Shown here: positions 63,601-64,000 of the stretch, piece after piece | How the letters are laid out: every line of letters begins with the position of its first letter | Numbering within the stretch: position 1 is the stretch's first letter | Assembly (NCBI GenBank): GCA_009746045.1 | Contig: RPFO01000392.1 | Location: forward strand, 2,052,745 to 2,116,744 | Direction of reading: 5' to 3' | Origin: Mesostigma viride | Taxonomy: Eukaryota; Streptophyta; Mesostigmatophyceae; Mesostigmatales; Mesostigmataceae | Length of the DNA: 64,000 nucleotides | Notes under the pieces: model-generated | Seen by the model: only the letters and a program-made list of their open reading frames with translations | The model's database searches: none | Told to the model about the DNA's origin: nothing | Position numbers and translations under genes: made by a program

Positions 63601-64000
63601 ATGCTCCGACAGGTCCTGAATGTCGGGTTTTCTCAGCGTAGATCCTTAGAGTCTTTGTATCACGGTATGCCGCGTATTTCGGACGAGATTAGACAGCGTA
63701 GGATAGCATTTGTAGGACATCTTGCTCGCACCAGCCAGGTCGACACCGCCCTTGGTCTGGCCGGTCCCCAGCGGCTCGGCCAACCGGGGCGGCACATTTT
63801 GACCTGGCCTGGCCCCAAGAACATTCCTAAAAAGGTAGGGAAACATGCCATGACCTATACCCAGATGTTGCTGGACGACCTAGTGGTCCCAGCCCAGTTT
63901 GAGTACCGCATCCACTCTCTCTCCCGTCTTTGGACTGCCATGCAGGACAAGGAGCGGTGGAAGAAGATTGTCAAGGCACACACGCCCGACCCTGTGGGCA
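60649..64000 (+). pseudogene. LINE ORF2 (endonuclease + reverse transcriptase), frameshift and internal deletion
   Basis: Frame 1 runs from ATG 60649 with the endonuclease at about 60961-61730: LATFNTRTLLDD, SILGVQEHRR, LLDANATLPVG, ACLDYVVV and the terminal SDHRLVRATL (His/Asp catalytic pair). In the C-run at about 62314-62322 the frame shifts by one base; coding continues in another frame through HPETAARLGVAG, LEELDGALARLRYDAAVGAD and KKGSAADPGNYRGVCLQ to LVLIFVD at about 62890-62913. There a deletion removes the rest of motif A; the frame resumes as IAAIRRLYEGSQAVVR at 62911. The YADD active site (about 63175-63186) and the domain after the RT (LTYGAEAWTLT, then EIRQRRIAFVGH) are intact and open to the window end. 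These lesions should prevent this copy from making active enzyme. Confidence 0.82.

Larger units (their letters stand above)
59165..64000 (+). mobile_element. LINE (non-LTR retrotransposon) with ORF1 and ORF2, 3' end beyond window
   Basis: A roughly 235-bp leader precedes ORF1 (59399-60574); ORF2 follows after a 74-bp spacer and encodes an AP-type endonuclease and a reverse transcriptase. Endonuclease start (LATFNTRTLLDDD), YADD box and the C-terminal EIRQRRIAFVGHLARTSQVD region recall the RTE-like group; clade assignment is by eye only. The 5' boundary is approximate. The 3' end is not in the window, so its tail cannot be compared with families A and B. Confidence 0.82.

Overview
This is nuclear DNA of a eukaryote. 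It has GT-AG introns, micro-exons, LINE-type and DNA transposons and a very large minisatellite. The GC-rich coding sequence, a TRP-like channel with a huge low-complexity tail, and a protein built of many helicase-associated (HA) repeats fit a green alga best. That placement is an inference from gene content and base composition; nothing here fixes the taxon.

Layout. (1) 576-12333, plus strand: nine exons of a TRP-like multi-spanning membrane protein, with the N-terminus missing and a tail of about 1,800 residues in the last exon. (2) About 12.99-28.44 kb: a dense nest of mobile elements. Its base is two related families, here called A and B, which encode only an ORF1-type RNA-binding protein. 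Both end in a similar small hairpin followed by a TTAA-type tail. Into them are inserted a hAT transposon (8-bp target duplication), a piggyBac-like non-autonomous element (TTAA duplication), a 306-bp tRNA-related insertion, and family B copies in family A copies (11-12-bp duplications). (3) 29.5-56.1 kb, minus strand: two clusters of small exons encoding successive HA repeats, most simply one 26-kb gene. Between the clusters lies a 14-kb minisatellite array (34.44-48.44 kb) with 25-bp units on both flanks and 26-27-bp units in the centre. A 630-bp GA/GGGA polypurine tract, an 86-bp family B insertion and a small inverted-repeat element also lie in its introns. (4) 57.35-59.02 kb: one family A and one family B copy, each 5'-truncated and each flanked by a perfect 15-bp target-site duplication. 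(5) 59.17 kb to the end: a LINE with an ORF1 and an ORF2 (endonuclease plus reverse transcriptase), the latter broken by a frameshift and a deletion and running off the window.

How the parts relate: the LINE ORF1 shares its C-terminal layout with the family A and B proteins, and all well-bounded A and B insertions look like target-primed reverse transcription. The simplest model is that A and B are half-LINE parasites moved in trans by a LINE reverse transcriptase that recognises the shared 3' hairpin. Only two host genes are supported: the TRP-like gene and the HA-repeat gene.
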